The notes: generated from the letters alone by a model not told the origin. A stretch of 64,000 nucleotides of DNA from Spirosoma foliorum (GCF_014117325.1 NZ_CP059732.1:7818501-7882500); one strand, 5' to 3'. Shown: positions 7,527 to 17,317, numbered from the stretch's first letter. Made by a program: numbers and translations.

Positions 7527-7934
7527 ATGAAATATAGTGTATTTGCCCTTTTTCTATGGGTGGCCATGGGCTGCTCGAAATCAGACTCATTATCGCCTTC
7601 GAATACCATCGTTGGTACCTGGCGATTAGCAACGTATTGTAAACCAACCAGCAGCTCAGCCTGCACCACCGTCGATGTTCCAGCGAACAAAGGTGTATTT
7701 ATCTCATTCGACAGGGCAGGCAGGTTTACCGAAACGTATGAAAATACTAAGCCGGTTGAGTATGCTTTTCTGGGATGTGGTAGCGGGAGCTATAGCCTTG
7801 AGGGAGACAGTGTACGAATTACGGCTGTATGTATGTCGTCACTAGGAGGGAAGTTGATGCCTCTGGTTTCGGTGGAAGCGAATCGATTGGTTTTACGGCC
7901 ATTCGACTCGGGTGAGTATATTTTCGTCAGATAG
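7527..7934 (+). CDS. Lipocalin-like lipoprotein, uncharacterised
   Basis: This gene codes for 135 residues, beginning with a lipoprotein signal that ends in the lipobox-like VAMGCSKS (Cys16), so it is probably anchored in a membrane facing the periplasm. The mature part IVGTWRLATYC, then FDRAGRFTETY and GSYSLEGDSVRI, matches the short lipocalin-like pattern common in Bacteroidota. It lies between pnuC and nadR, with one base between its stop and the nadR start, so it is probably cotranscribed with nadR. A role in nicotinamide riboside uptake is only a guess from position. Confidence 0.7.
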   Translation: MKYSVFALFLWVAMGCSKSDSLSPSNTIVGTWRLATYCKPTSSSACTTVDVPANKGVFISFDRAGRFTETYENTKPVEYAFLGCGSGSYSLEGDSVRITAVCMSSLGGKLMPLVSVEANRLVLRPFDSGEYIFVR

Positions 7935-7935
7935 A

Positions 7936-8907
7936 ATGACAACGGGTCTGGTTTTCGGGAAGTTTATGCCGGTTCATACTGGGCATCTGGCGCTGATTGA
8001 ATTTGCCCGGAAGCAATGCGATCAACTGATTGTTTCCATGACTATCTCGCCCGATGATGTTATTTCGCCCGATCTCCGACTTCAATGGCTGACAGAATTG
8101 CTTGCCCCTTATTCTACCATAGAGGTGGTAGCTGAGACGAACGAATTTCATGATCCGACATTGACGCTGTGGGATGCCACTAAATTATGGGCTGCTTTTA
8201 TTAAGCGACGTTTTCCAGATGTAAGCGTATTTTTCTCATCAGAGGAGTATGCCGTTCCGTTGGCACATCATTCGGGCTTGCAGCATGTTTCATTTGATCC
8301 ACCTCGGCAGCAAGTGCCTGTTTCTGCTACGTTGATTCGGCAGCAACCGGCTTGCTACTGGGATTACATTCCTGCTGTAGTGCGTCCCTATTTCGTCAAA
8401 AAGATCTGCCTGTACGGTCCTGAAAGTGTTGGCAAAACAACGCTGGCTCGCCAGTTAGCGGCCGATTATCAAACGGTTTTTGTTCCTGAAATGGCCCGCG
8501 AGATGATTACATCTAACGATTTTGTTCTGGATGATTTTATTCGGATCGGACGGGCGCAAACCGAAGCCGTACAACAGGCAGAGCGGCAGGCAAATCGGAT
8601 TCTATTCTGCGATACGGATGTCATTACGACGCAAATCTATTCGGATATCTACCTTAGCCAGATTCCATTTATTTTACCCGAATTAGAACAACAGGTGCAT
8701 TATGACGTTTATGCGCTATTGGATATCGATGTTCCGTGGATTGCCGATGATTTGCGGGATCAGGGGCATCATAGGGCTGAAATGCTGGCTCGTTTTCGAG
8801 CGGAATTAGATGGGCGAAAATTGCCTTATCTGCTTGTGAGTGGTTCTTATCCGGAACGGTTAATTACCCTTAAGAACATGGCTGATAAGCTACTTGGATC
8901 TGATTAA
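7936..8907 (+). CDS. nadR: Bifunctional NMN adenylyltransferase / ribosylnicotinamide kinase (NadR type)
   Basis: This gene codes for 323 residues. The N-terminal half has the nucleotidyltransferase motif GKFMPVHTGH near residues 7-16, and the second half has a P-loop GPESVGKTT near 160. The first domain makes NAD from NMN and ATP; the second phosphorylates nicotinamide riboside. The DNA-binding helix-turn-helix of E. coli NadR is absent, as is usual outside enterobacteria, so this is an enzyme and not a repressor. The start at 7936 immediately follows the upstream lipoprotein stop, consistent with an operon with pnuC. Confidence 0.9.
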   Translation: MTTGLVFGKFMPVHTGHLALIEFARKQCDQLIVSMTISPDDVISPDLRLQWLTELLAPYSTIEVVAETNEFHDPTLTLWDATKLWAAFIKRRFPDVSVFFSSEEYAVPLAHHSGLQHVSFDPPRQQVPVSATLIRQQPACYWDYIPAVVRPYFVKKICLYGPESVGKTTLARQLAADYQTVFVPEMAREMITSNDFVLDDFIRIGRAQTEAVQQAERQANRILFCDTDVITTQIYSDIYLSQIPFILPELEQQVHYDVYALLDIDVPWIADDLRDQGHHRAEMLARFRAELDGRKLPYLLVSGSYPERLITLKNMADKLLGSD

Positions 8908-9066
8908 TATGATCAGATAAATTGGACGTTTTTTAGATTGGTAATTATAAGTCAATAATTATTAAATATGATTATTTAAAGATTTTTGGCTTATAATGTG
9001 CTGATAATTATGATATTAACAATATTGTACTATAATTTTGCATTGGAAACCAAACAGTAGACCTCT

Positions 9067-9375
9067 ATGGCAGTTGCCAAACAATTTCTAAAAAGCAAAC
9101 CACTTGCAAAAGTAACGTTTGAATTGCCGGCTGAAGCCGTCAACGGTGCTAAAACGGTCGCCCTGGCCGGTGAATTTAATAGCTGGGACCCTAGCGCCCA
9201 GGTTCTGAAGAAGCAGAAAGATGGTTCGTACAAAACGACCGTTGAACTGCCTGTAGGTGGCGAGTATCAATATCGCTACATTTTGGATGGTACGACTTGG
9301 ACAAACGATTGGGCTGCTGATAAATATGTAGCCAGTGGCGTTTCGAGCGAAGAGAACTCGGTTGTTGTTCTCTAG
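9067..9375 (+). CDS. CBM48-type isolated early-set domain protein
   Basis: This gene codes for 102 residues with no signal peptide. The segment KTVALAGEFNSWDP, followed by DGSYKTTVELPVGGEYQYRYILDGTTW, is the signature of the CBM48/glycogen-binding (AMPK-beta, isoamylase N-terminal) fold. As a stand-alone domain it has no catalytic part; it may bind alpha-glucan or act as a small regulator. The region just upstream contains TATAATTTTG near 9030, close to the Bacteroidota -7 element. A terminator hairpin follows. Confidence 0.8.
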   Translation: MAVAKQFLKSKPLAKVTFELPAEAVNGAKTVALAGEFNSWDPSAQVLKKQKDGSYKTTVELPVGGEYQYRYILDGTTWTNDWAADKYVASGVSSEENSVVVL

Positions 9376-9398
9376 GAAAGACATTTGATAGGAACAAT

Positions 9399-9443
9399 AA
9401 ATGGGTAATTAGGTGTCATCATGACTTGCCTAATTACCCATTT
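9399..9443. terminator. Bidirectional terminator hairpin
   Basis: A 15-bp stem (AAATGGGTAATTAGG and its complement) with a 15-base loop lies between the converging CBM48 gene and the isomerase gene. Both ends are A/T rich, so termination in either direction is plausible. Confidence 0.7.
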
Positions 9444-9464
9444 GCTTAGTTAGCCGAGCTGCTA

Positions 9465-10415
9465 TTACACGGTAAAGTTATCCGATTCAACGTAGGCTTT
9501 GATCAGGGCAACTTCGCCTTCTTTACCCTGTTGCGATTTGCCGTGCTCCATACCAAAAATGAATTCCTTGTTTTCGGCTTTCTGCTTTTGGTAAATGTGC
9601 TTGAACACGTTTTTATAATTGATTTCACCCGTGGTTGGCTCATTCCGGCCAGGATTATCGCCAATCTGGAAATAGCCGATTTCACTCCAGCACCAGTCAA
9701 TGTGCGGAATGATGTGCCCTTCGTTTTTCTGCATGTGATAGATATCGAACAGAATTTTGCACGAAGGACTGTTTACCGCCCGACAGATTTCGTAGGTCTG
9801 ATCCGAGGTGCGCAAAAACAGGTTTGGGGTGTCGCTGAGTGGTTCAAGAACCATCGTTAGGTTACCCGCTGCCAGAATATCGGCTCCCCGGCGAAGGGCA
9901 TCAATTACGTTACCCGTTTGAATACCAATCGGCAGTTTGCGCTCGAAATCGCCGGGTACAACCGTCGTCAACTTTGTGTTGCAGCGTTTGGCTGTTTCAA
10001 CGGCTTTTTTACAGCCGTTCAGGAAAATGTCGATGTACTCCTGCTTTCCGGCAGCCAGGGTATTTTGTCCATTACCACCTTTATCGAGCACGAACACGCC
10101 CATAGTTATGCCCAGGCGGGCCATTTCTTCGCCGAGTTTGGTTTGTAAGGCAGGTTCTCGACCCATCATGCCGTTGTCTTCCATTGCCGTAAAACCCATA
10201 TCGGCCATAAACTTCAGCTGGTCGATGAGGTCTTTACCCGCGCTGTTTTCAAACATGCCAAAGTGCGGAGCATATTTGAGTTTGAAATGATTTTTCGCCA
10301 GAAAAGTGGGCTGTGAATGCCAGTTCTCGGCGAATGATTCGCTTGAAACGGCGGCACCTGTCAGGCCTAAGCCCGCTGCGCCAAAGGTTGATTTTACGAA
10401 GTTGCGTCGTTGCAT
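9465..10415 (-). CDS. Exported hydroxypyruvate isomerase-like TIM barrel protein
   Basis: This gene codes for 316 residues. The N-terminus MQRRNFVKSTFGAAGLGL has an RRNF twin-arginine-like motif, so it is likely exported folded. The rest is a sugar-isomerase-type TIM barrel: GFTAMEDNGMMGREP, LEPLSDTPNLFLRTSDQ, ILFDIYHMQKNEGHIIPHI and HGKSQQG carry the Glu, Asp and His residues typical of hydroxypyruvate isomerase/xylose isomerase-like proteins. The substrate is uncertain. It lies just past a large cytochrome-type dehydrogenase gene, a common pairing in sugar-degrading Bacteroidota. Confidence 0.8.
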   Translation of the reverse strand: MQRRNFVKSTFGAAGLGLTGAAVSSESFAENWHSQPTFLAKNHFKLKYAPHFGMFENSAGKDLIDQLKFMADMGFTAMEDNGMMGREPALQTKLGEEMARLGITMGVFVLDKGGNGQNTLAAGKQEYIDIFLNGCKKAVETAKRCNTKLTTVVPGDFERKLPIGIQTGNVIDALRRGADILAAGNLTMVLEPLSDTPNLFLRTSDQTYEICRAVNSPSCKILFDIYHMQKNEGHIIPHIDWCWSEIGYFQIGDNPGRNEPTTGEINYKNVFKHIYQKQKAENKEFIFGMEHGKSQQGKEGEVALIKAYVESDNFTV

Positions 10416-10429
10416 AAGGGTTGTTTGAA

Positions 10430-10537
10430 CCGGGATTTTTGTGATTTAACTGACTTTGATTTTAGCCTCTGGCTTTCTTTGAAAGCTAAATCCTAAAAAA
10501 TCAAAGTCAGTCAGTTAAATCACAAAAATCCCGGTTC
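10430..10537. repeat. Long inverted-repeat element, family A copy 3
   Basis: The left arm begins AACCGGGATTTTTGTGATTT and the right arm ends with the complement, AAATCACAAAAATCCCGGTT. The arms include ACTGACTTTGATTT and AAATCAAAGTCAGTCAGT. It is the most symmetrical of the three copies and fills the space between two codirectional genes (10415 and 10541). Confidence 0.75.
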
Positions 10538-10540
10538 GGA

Positions 10541-13500
10541 TTATTTTTTCTTTAAACTCGCTAAATATTCAACTAAATCGACTAATTCCTGCGTACTCAT
10601 GGTTTCCTGTAAGCCCGATGGCATCATAGACGAGTCTATTTGTTTCATGGAAACTACGTCGGCCATTTTGTAATTCTGAACCACGCCACCCGGAAACTTC
10701 ATTTGTAGATCGGTTTCGGTTTTACTGGAAACAATACCCGTCATCGAGCTGCCATCTTTGAACTTAACATCCCAACCTTCAAAACCGAAACTAATGCCCG
10801 CATCGGGGTGCAAAATAGCCAGGTATTGTCCTTCTTTGGGGAGTTTAGAGCCGATTTCTGAGAGCTTAGGCCCGAAGTCCATTCCTTCTCCATTCACCTG
10901 ATGGCAGGTTGAACAGTTGTTTTTGAAGACAGTCATCCCCCGCGATGCATCGCCCGTAAGAGTCAGTAATTCGTTCAGACCGGGCAGTTTTTTGCCTTCA
11001 GCACTTTTGCCTCCATCCAGAAAGTTAGCCGCCTGTTGCCGGATATTTTTGCGCCAATCGCCACTTACACCCTGTACTGCAGCTTTTTTATAATCGCCTT
11101 TGATATCGCCCGATTTCAGGAGAGCCACCACCTGATCGGCGCCTTCCATGCTACCTCCCAATGAGCGAGTTGCTTCCCGACGTAGTGCTGCCGGGCGTTT
11201 TTCATCTAAAGCCACTCGTTTCAGGATGTCGATGGATTCTTTGTTGCCGATACGACGTAAAGCTATCAGCATATTGGTGGCCGCTTCGGTATCGCTACCG
11301 TCTATAGCCAACCAAACCAGCGGACTGCCACCTTGCTTCAACAATTGCCGGGCGGCATCACGGCCCATTCCTTCCGTCGCTTTTTTTACCGCTAACTGCT
11401 TGAGATTAACGTTTTCGGAAGTCGGTTCGTACCGCGTAACGAGTTCGATGTATTCAGGTGTTCCGTATACATCAGTCATGAGTTTGGTAAGGGCCGCTGT
11501 GGCAACAGACGATCCTTTTACGAAAGCGGGATCAAGGTGCCGCAGTGCCAATTTGGTTACCTCGGCGGCCGATGCAGCAGTTGAGTTGCTATTCGCTTCT
11601 AAAATGGCAAGCAGCGCGTTTGATTTTTCGGTAGCACCCGGATTGAAATCGAAGGCCCGGAAGTAGCGCAGCCGCTGACTGAGATCAACCGAAGGGTCGC
11701 CGGCAAGTTTAGCCAGCAGAGGGACAGATTCTTTGGTGCGCGCGCGCCAGACAATATCACGACCTTCTGTTTTGGCGATTGGGTCACCATTTACTTGCTT
11801 TACCCAGGCGGTGTAATAACTATCCCAGTTGCCATCGGCACCAATGCCTAATGCTTCAAGATACCAGCGATCTTTGCCGTTGTATTGGCTAGCCAGTTGC
11901 GCCCATAAAGCGGGTGCCTCGGCCGACGTGCTCCGCCGAAGGGCAATGATACACTCTCTACGTACTTGGGCATCGGCGTCATTGACCAACTGTTTTATGT
12001 ACGGAATTATATCAACCTTAAGCTCTCTAGCCGCCCGAAGAGCCGTAATGCGCAGATCGGCATTGGGGCTTTTGAGGGCCGTTTCAATGTATTTTGGGCC
12101 TTTTTCTAACTTACTCAACAGCCATAATGCACGAGCCTGCATCCTCGGGTTGTCGGACGATTTATATAAGCTGGCCAGGGGTTTTTCGGCTTTCTTATCC
12201 AGTTCACGAAGTTTTTGCCAGCCAGCATAGCGGATAGACATATTGGGGCTTTGTAAGGCTTCAATGGCTCCCGCTGTTGTTGTAAGATCAACTTTCGGCA
12301 TCGTGTAAGGCGAATTTGGGGGAGCTACCCGATAGACTCGTCCCCGACTCTGATCGCCCGCCTGGTGGCCACCTACGCCGGGATCATACCAGTCGGCAAT
12401 AATCAGCGAACCATCGGGAGCTACGCACACATCGGCGGGTCGGAACCATTGGTCACGGGTGCCTTCGAGTACATTCACAATCTCCGCTTTGTAGCCTGCC
12501 CCATCTTTCTGTACTGGGTATGATCGCACTACATTTGGACCTGCATCGCAGTGAATCATCTGATTCCGAAAGACTTCAGGAAGCAATTTTCCTTCGTACA
12601 CAATCATGCCGGTGGGTGAGCCAGCGCCAGTCTGAAGCAGGTTGGGCACAACACCTGGGTCGTTTAAGTGCCAGTGCCGACGAGGAATTTCGGGTTCGAT
12701 ATTTTCCCGATTGACCTGCCAGCCTGCGCCTGTCATTTCGTCGGTGTAGCCGTAGTTGCCACCTTCCATGACGTAGTTAATTCGAACACCTTTGTTACCG
12801 TCGTCGTCGTTATCTGATTGCCAGAGGGTACCGTACGAATCGACAGCTACCTCATAGTTGTTACGGAAATTCTGCCCAAGCACTTCTACGTTTTTTCCGT
12901 CTGGGTCACAGCGAAACACCATGCCCATTTTGAAGTTCTGTTTATTGATGGTTTTGCCGGTAACAATATCCGTAACCGCATTGCCATCTTTATCGAGGAG
13001 CTGACCACCTTCATTCCCAAAATTGAAGTACCATTTTCCGTCAGGCCCGAACACAAAAGTGTGCATGCCGTGGTCGTGTTGCTCGCCCCCGATGCCCGTA
13101 AAGAGTAGCTCTTTTTTGTCGGCTTTATCGTCACCGTTTTCATCCGTCAACACCCAAACGTTTGGGCTGTCCGAAACGATAACTTTGTTGCCCTGAACCC
13201 AGATGCCGAGTGGCGACTCGATGCTTGGATCTTGAAAGAATACTTTCGAAACATCGGCTTTGCCATCGCCATTCTGATCTTCCAGAATAACAATCCGGTC
13301 ACCTTCCTTTCGGGTTGGATTTCCATTGATGGCTGGTCGGTAATTATACGCTTCGCACACCCAGACTCGCCCTCGTGCATCAACATCGATGTCGGTTGGA
13401 TTAGTCAGCATTGGTTCTGACGCAAAAAGGGTTGCTTCAAGCCCAGGCGCTACGTTTAGACTCCCGACGGCATATTTGGGGTCATGTTTATCATCGTCGC

Positions 13501-13663
13501 TCAGTTGAGCAAACAGGCTGTTGAGGTACTTGCCCGAAGCCGCATTCAGGTTGCGATTCTGATAAGCGCCAATAAAACTGCCACCGATTAGCAAGCCGGC
13601 AGTAGAGAGCGCAAGAGCCCGGCGGGTCAATGCCGAACCCTTAAATACAGGAAATGGGGTCAT
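10541..13663 (-). CDS. PVC-type heme-binding CxxCH protein with beta-propeller and HEAT repeats
   Basis: This gene codes for about 1040 residues. A hydrophobic segment near residues 15-35 anchors or exports it. Residues 50-440 are a sorbosone/glucose-dehydrogenase-like beta-propeller (DVDARGRVWVCEAYNYRP, GPDGKWYFNFGNEGG and APDGSLIIADWYDPGVGGHQ). Residues 460-880 are helical HEAT-like repeats. Near 930 lies the cytochrome c heme site CSTCH, with a Met ligand likely in the PSGLQETMS region. Proteins of this build are thought to oxidise sugars in the periplasm and pass electrons on. The ATG at 13663 is chosen over an upstream TTG. Confidence 0.85.
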   Translation of the reverse strand: MTPFPVFKGSALTRRALALSTAGLLIGGSFIGAYQNRNLNAASGKYLNSLFAQLSDDDKHDPKYAVGSLNVAPGLEATLFASEPMLTNPTDIDVDARGRVWVCEAYNYRPAINGNPTRKEGDRIVILEDQNGDGKADVSKVFFQDPSIESPLGIWVQGNKVIVSDSPNVWVLTDENGDDKADKKELLFTGIGGEQHDHGMHTFVFGPDGKWYFNFGNEGGQLLDKDGNAVTDIVTGKTINKQNFKMGMVFRCDPDGKNVEVLGQNFRNNYEVAVDSYGTLWQSDNDDDGNKGVRINYVMEGGNYGYTDEMTGAGWQVNRENIEPEIPRRHWHLNDPGVVPNLLQTGAGSPTGMIVYEGKLLPEVFRNQMIHCDAGPNVVRSYPVQKDGAGYKAEIVNVLEGTRDQWFRPADVCVAPDGSLIIADWYDPGVGGHQAGDQSRGRVYRVAPPNSPYTMPKVDLTTTAGAIEALQSPNMSIRYAGWQKLRELDKKAEKPLASLYKSSDNPRMQARALWLLSKLEKGPKYIETALKSPNADLRITALRAARELKVDIIPYIKQLVNDADAQVRRECIIALRRSTSAEAPALWAQLASQYNGKDRWYLEALGIGADGNWDSYYTAWVKQVNGDPIAKTEGRDIVWRARTKESVPLLAKLAGDPSVDLSQRLRYFRAFDFNPGATEKSNALLAILEANSNSTAASAAEVTKLALRHLDPAFVKGSSVATAALTKLMTDVYGTPEYIELVTRYEPTSENVNLKQLAVKKATEGMGRDAARQLLKQGGSPLVWLAIDGSDTEAATNMLIALRRIGNKESIDILKRVALDEKRPAALRREATRSLGGSMEGADQVVALLKSGDIKGDYKKAAVQGVSGDWRKNIRQQAANFLDGGKSAEGKKLPGLNELLTLTGDASRGMTVFKNNCSTCHQVNGEGMDFGPKLSEIGSKLPKEGQYLAILHPDAGISFGFEGWDVKFKDGSSMTGIVSSKTETDLQMKFPGGVVQNYKMADVVSMKQIDSSMMPSGLQETMSTQELVDLVEYLASLKKK

Positions 13664-14304
13664 ATGCTTGAGCAACTAAGAGAGGTTCGCTCTTAAAAAG
13701 GTACCTTGAGTATTTACCGAGTAAAAATAACAGCAGGGGCAGTTTATACCCATTTGTGATTTTTATTTTTTACCCTCAGGTAATTCTAACCTAAGTTAAT
13801 CATGCCACATTTTATGAGTGCTCCTATAGTGGCTCATTCTCTGGACGGCTGTTTCAGTAACTTGTCTTGTCGGTAAAATTGCTTGTATAGGCTGAAATCG
13901 GCTCTACGACCTATAATACCCATTCACGATCACTCTGCACACCGTAAAATAAATCGAATATTTTTATAAATCGATCGTACGTTCATGTACGTAAGTACTA
14001 TATCGAGTTAATATTTTGAGGTAAAGTTGAACAATAATATAAGCTTTTAGTTGTGCGAGTTGATAAGTTGATATAGATTAGCGTTAAATGATCATTAATG
14101 GATATGAATCGTTTAGAATGTATCTTAATAAAGTATATAAGTTTTTGATTTTGTGATTAAGTGAATTTATTCGCTAGACTTTAGCGACATTTAGGTTAGA
14201 GTGGCATTAGTTTTGTACTAAAGATTATTAAAATAAACCCAATGAGGAGTGCTCTATAAGAGTACCCCTTGCTATCCTCATCTCACCATTATCTTATTCA
14301 ACGT
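13664..14304. other. Gene-poor interval before the first orphan LytTR gene
   Basis: There is no supported gene here. The interval is A/T rich and lies between two divergent genes, so it should hold promoters for both. I see no repeat or hairpin of note. Confidence 0.4.
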
Positions 14305-14703
14305 ATGGCATTTTATGTAGATCGCGGACAATGGATTACTTCTGAATTACTTAATTGGCCTCCACTTCGTGTTTATGACAATTGCAGCGGGGCTCAATGG
14401 TTAGCGGTAGCAGACTTAGTTTACCTGGAAGGAGAATTAAATTACACTTGGCTTCAATTTGCTGATGGACGACGAATACTAGTTCCCTATACATTAAAGC
14501 GGTTCGAGGCTAAATTGCCGTCTTCCTGGTTTATTCGGCTTCATCGACATTATCTGGTTAATCGGCAGTTTATTGAGCGGATCGAATGCGATAGTACCAG
14601 CCCTGCCTTTTATTTAGTTACTGGGGCAATTCTGCCCGTATCCCGCCGACGTTGGTTTATACTTCGCCGACAACTTAATTTCCAGCGAAAAGTAGTACAG
14701 TAA
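14305..14703 (+). CDS. Orphan LytTR DNA-binding protein
   Basis: This gene codes for 132 residues from the ATG at 14305 (a TTG at 14269 would add 12). The segment DLVYLEGELNYTWLQFADGRR, then PYTLKRFEAKLP, FIRLHRHYLVN and FIERIE, is a complete LytTR DNA-binding domain. There is no receiver domain, unlike the usual LytR/AlgR regulators, so the input must come from another protein or from a direct ligand. Two more stand-alone LytTR genes occur in this window (17530 and 39188). Confidence 0.75.
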   Translation: MAFYVDRGQWITSELLNWPPLRVYDNCSGAQWLAVADLVYLEGELNYTWLQFADGRRILVPYTLKRFEAKLPSSWFIRLHRHYLVNRQFIERIECDSTSPAFYLVTGAILPVSRRRWFILRRQLNFQRKVVQ

Positions 14704-14758
14704 CAGACAGCGTTTATCTGTCCTGATTAATAAGTAGTTATGGTTTCTATCCATAATT

Positions 14759-14803
14759 ACCTCAGTTAGTTGTGTCTGTAAACAAGACACAGCTAACTGA
14801 GGT
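14759..14803. terminator. Bidirectional terminator between LytTR and sigma genes
   Basis: An 18-19-bp stem (ACCTCAGTTAGTTGTGTCT with its complement, one G-U pair) has an 8-base loop. It lies between the converging LytTR gene and the sigma factor gene and ends one base before the sigma stop codon. Confidence 0.75.
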
Positions 14804-14804
14804 A

Positions 14805-15359
14805 TTAGATGGTGTATTGTTGTGCACAGAATCGCTGTATTTTCTCGCGACTACGTTTGAGCCGCATTTTGACTGCGCTGGATTTTAGATTATAAAGCTG
14901 AGCAATCTCGTCGACGCTCATATTGTCTTCGTATTTCAAACGAAGCAAGGTTTGTTCTTTCGTAGAGAGGGTCGCCATGGCCTGTCTAACAACCTCCAGC
15001 GTTTCTTCGTGGAGTTGTGTTGCCTCAAAGTCGGGGGCGCTTTGGGTTAATCCTTCTTCTATGGAGGTATAATTGACTCGCTTGGCTATCCGCAGTTGGT
15101 CTGAGCAATAATTATAAGCGATTGAGTAAAGCCAGGTTGAGAAGCTGGATCTCTCCTGAAATGCATCCAGTTTAGCAAATACTTTTAGGAATATGTCGTG
15201 CGTGAAATCTTCTGCTTTCTCGGCGTCTTTCGTCATGGACAAGCAACGCCGATAGACCTTATTAACGTAGCGATTGTAAAGTGTTTCGAAACATTGATCT
15301 GGTTGATCCGGCAGATATTGACGAATCGTTTCCTCGTCAGTTAATGAAAGTGATTTCAT
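14805..15359 (-). CDS. ECF-type RNA polymerase sigma factor
   Basis: This gene codes for 184 residues. Region 2 is DQCFETLYNRYVNKVYRRCLSM through AEDFTHDIFLKVF and FSTWLYSIAYNYCSDQLR; region 4 is LSTKEQTLLRLKYEDNMSVDEIAQLYNLKSSAVKMRLKRSR. It directs RNA polymerase to a set of stress or envelope promoters. No anti-sigma gene lies next to it, which is unusual for this class but common in Bacteroidota, where many ECF genes lack a neighbouring regulator. Its target promoters are not evident. Confidence 0.9.
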   Translation of the reverse strand: MKSLSLTDEETIRQYLPDQPDQCFETLYNRYVNKVYRRCLSMTKDAEKAEDFTHDIFLKVFAKLDAFQERSSFSTWLYSIAYNYCSDQLRIAKRVNYTSIEEGLTQSAPDFEATQLHEETLEVVRQAMATLSTKEQTLLRLKYEDNMSVDEIAQLYNLKSSAVKMRLKRSREKIQRFCAQQYTI

Positions 15360-16107
15360 AGTTTATGGGAGTGATGAAGGCAAGCTAACTCTCATCATAG
15401 TATGCGCATACCTCTAAGTACATACGCGACCAGCCTGACTTACGGATGGCTTGATGATAAGCAAAATATAATAAATCTATTAGACGGCGTATTTATATGA
15501 ATCTCTGGATACAAGCTCAACGTATTAAAAAAGCCTGAAAAAGCACTATTTTGCCGTAAATATAAGTGAATTTACTTATCCTTGAGCTTGATTTATACTT
15601 AAGTGATATTTGTAATTTACCAATATTGCTCTCTTTTAATAATACCAGAAATTATATGGATATTTTGAGTCGATTAATCAAAAAACTAAATGAGGTCGGT
15701 TTAAGGAATTGCCCAAACTGTTTACATAAGTACCTGATTGATTGTAATCTTTGGGGGATAGGTTGATCAATTTTATGAATGAAAGGTCACTCTTAGTCTA
15801 TTATTTATCCTGTTTGATTGGACAGCTTTTTTAATTACAAGTTACTGTTGGTATAGCCAATTGTTAATTTAAGAGTAGGGGAAGGGCTTTCCTACATCAT
15901 ACCGATTTCTGTATTGTCTCTGGCGCAAATAGATATAGTGAACAGCCATACTTGACCCTGTACTAGTCATAAGTTCGTTACCGTCTGAAAGCGGATTGGC
16001 CTTAAAAGTTTTATTTATACATTTAAACTTTTGGATGTATAGGTGCGTTAGGGCCTTGAAACTACTGCAAAGCGCTGGCTTTGTTCACCATTAAAACGAC
16101 TAGACGA
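15360..16107. other. Gene-free interval upstream of the sigma factor and the OYE gene
   Basis: This 750-base stretch has only short frames with no family features. It lies between two divergent genes and must contain their promoters. I see no stable hairpin or repeat. Confidence 0.4.
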
Positions 16108-17214
16108 ATGGCTCAGAAATTATTTTCAGAAGCTAAACTTGGTGCGCTAACACTCACCAATCACATTGTAATGGCTCCCATGACCCGAAGCCGTGCTCTT
16201 GGCAACATCCCTAACGATATGATGGCTGAGTACTATGCACAACGAGCATCGGCCGGTTTGATTATCACCGAAGGCACCTCTCCCTCGCCCAACGGATTAG
16301 GGTATGCCCGGATACCTGGCATTTATAGTGCCGAACAGATTGAAGGCTGGAAGAAATCAACATCGGCAATACATCAGAAAGGCAGTAAAGTGTTTATTCA
16401 ACTAATGCATACAGGCCGTATTTCGCATAGCGCCAATATGCCTCAAGGTGCTGAAATTCTAGCCCCTTCGTCGGTAGCTGCAGCAGGTGATATGTGGACG
16501 GATTCGGAAGGGATGGTTTCCAATGCCACTCCTCGTGAGATGACCCAGGCCGATATAAAAGCAACGATTCAGGAGTTTGTACAAGCGGCCAAGAATGCTG
16601 TTGAAGCGGGTTTTGATGGTATAGAACTGCACGGAGCCAATGGGTATTTGATTGAGCAATTCCTGAGCCATCGGAGCAATCAGCGGACAGATGAATACGG
16701 TGGTGCCATCGAAAACCGGGCTCGATTCTTACTTGAAATCGTAGCTGGTTCTATTGAAGCTATTGGCGCCGATAAAGTGGGCTTACGCCTATCGCCTTTC
16801 GGGGCTGCGGGCGACTTACTTCCTCATGCTGACGATAATCATGATTTATACGTTTATCTGACGGCTAAACTAAACGAATTAGGGATTGTGTACCTGCATT
16901 TAGTTGATCACTCTGGCTTAGGAGCACCTGCCGTACCAGAAGCCACAGTAGACGCAATTCGGGAGCAATTTAAAGGAACATTAATTTTATGTGGTAGCTA
17001 TACGGCTAGTCGGGCTGAAGCTGACCTCGAAAGTGGTAAGGCTGATCTGGTTGCTTTTGGACGGCCATTTATTGCTAACCCTGACCTCGTCGAACGTCTG
17101 GAAACTGGTGCAGAATTAGCGCCACTTGATCCAGCTACTCTTTATGCACCCGGCACTGATGGCTTTGCTCAGGGGTATATTGATTATCCTGTTCTGGCAG
17201 AAGCGCAGGCGTAG
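16108..17214 (+). CDS. Old Yellow Enzyme-type alkene reductase (NADH:flavin oxidoreductase)
   Basis: This gene codes for 368 residues of an FMN-binding TIM barrel. MAPMTRSRA is the classic OYE N-terminal motif; GFDGIELHGANGYLIEQFLS holds the catalytic His-Gly-Ala-Asn group, and RTDEYGGAIENRARFLLE follows it. VAFGRPFIANPDLVERL is the C-terminal FMN phosphate region. The enzyme reduces activated C=C bonds (for example enones, nitro compounds or maleimides) with NAD(P)H. The ATG at 16108 gives the usual N-terminus. A terminator follows 67 bases past the stop. Confidence 0.92.
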   Translation: MAQKLFSEAKLGALTLTNHIVMAPMTRSRALGNIPNDMMAEYYAQRASAGLIITEGTSPSPNGLGYARIPGIYSAEQIEGWKKSTSAIHQKGSKVFIQLMHTGRISHSANMPQGAEILAPSSVAAAGDMWTDSEGMVSNATPREMTQADIKATIQEFVQAAKNAVEAGFDGIELHGANGYLIEQFLSHRSNQRTDEYGGAIENRARFLLEIVAGSIEAIGADKVGLRLSPFGAAGDLLPHADDNHDLYVYLTAKLNELGIVYLHLVDHSGLGAPAVPEATVDAIREQFKGTLILCGSYTASRAEADLESGKADLVAFGRPFIANPDLVERLETGAELAPLDPATLYAPGTDGFAQGYIDYPVLAEAQA

Positions 17215-17280
17215 TCACAAAAAGACTTTCCGACACAACTTCCTCTTCACTTTATAGCCCACGTAGGAAGCTCGCCAAAG

Positions 17281-17317
17281 CAGCCTTGTCAATCATGACA
17301 GGGCTGTTTTATTTTTT
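17281..17317 (+). terminator. Terminator after the OYE gene
   Basis: A 10-bp stem (CAGCCTTGTC against GACAGGGCTG, one G-U pair) with a 6-base loop is followed by TTTTATTTTTT. Confidence 0.8.

Noticed and set aside
11148..11666. A 172-residue plus-strand frame
   Set aside because: It is antisense to the HEAT-repeat part of the cytochrome-type gene, whose frame is continuous and has clear domains.
15566..15766. A 66-residue frame upstream of the OYE gene
   Set aside because: It begins at a TTG in A/T-rich DNA. The inner CPNCLHKYLIDC segment looked like a metal site, but there is nothing else to support a gene.
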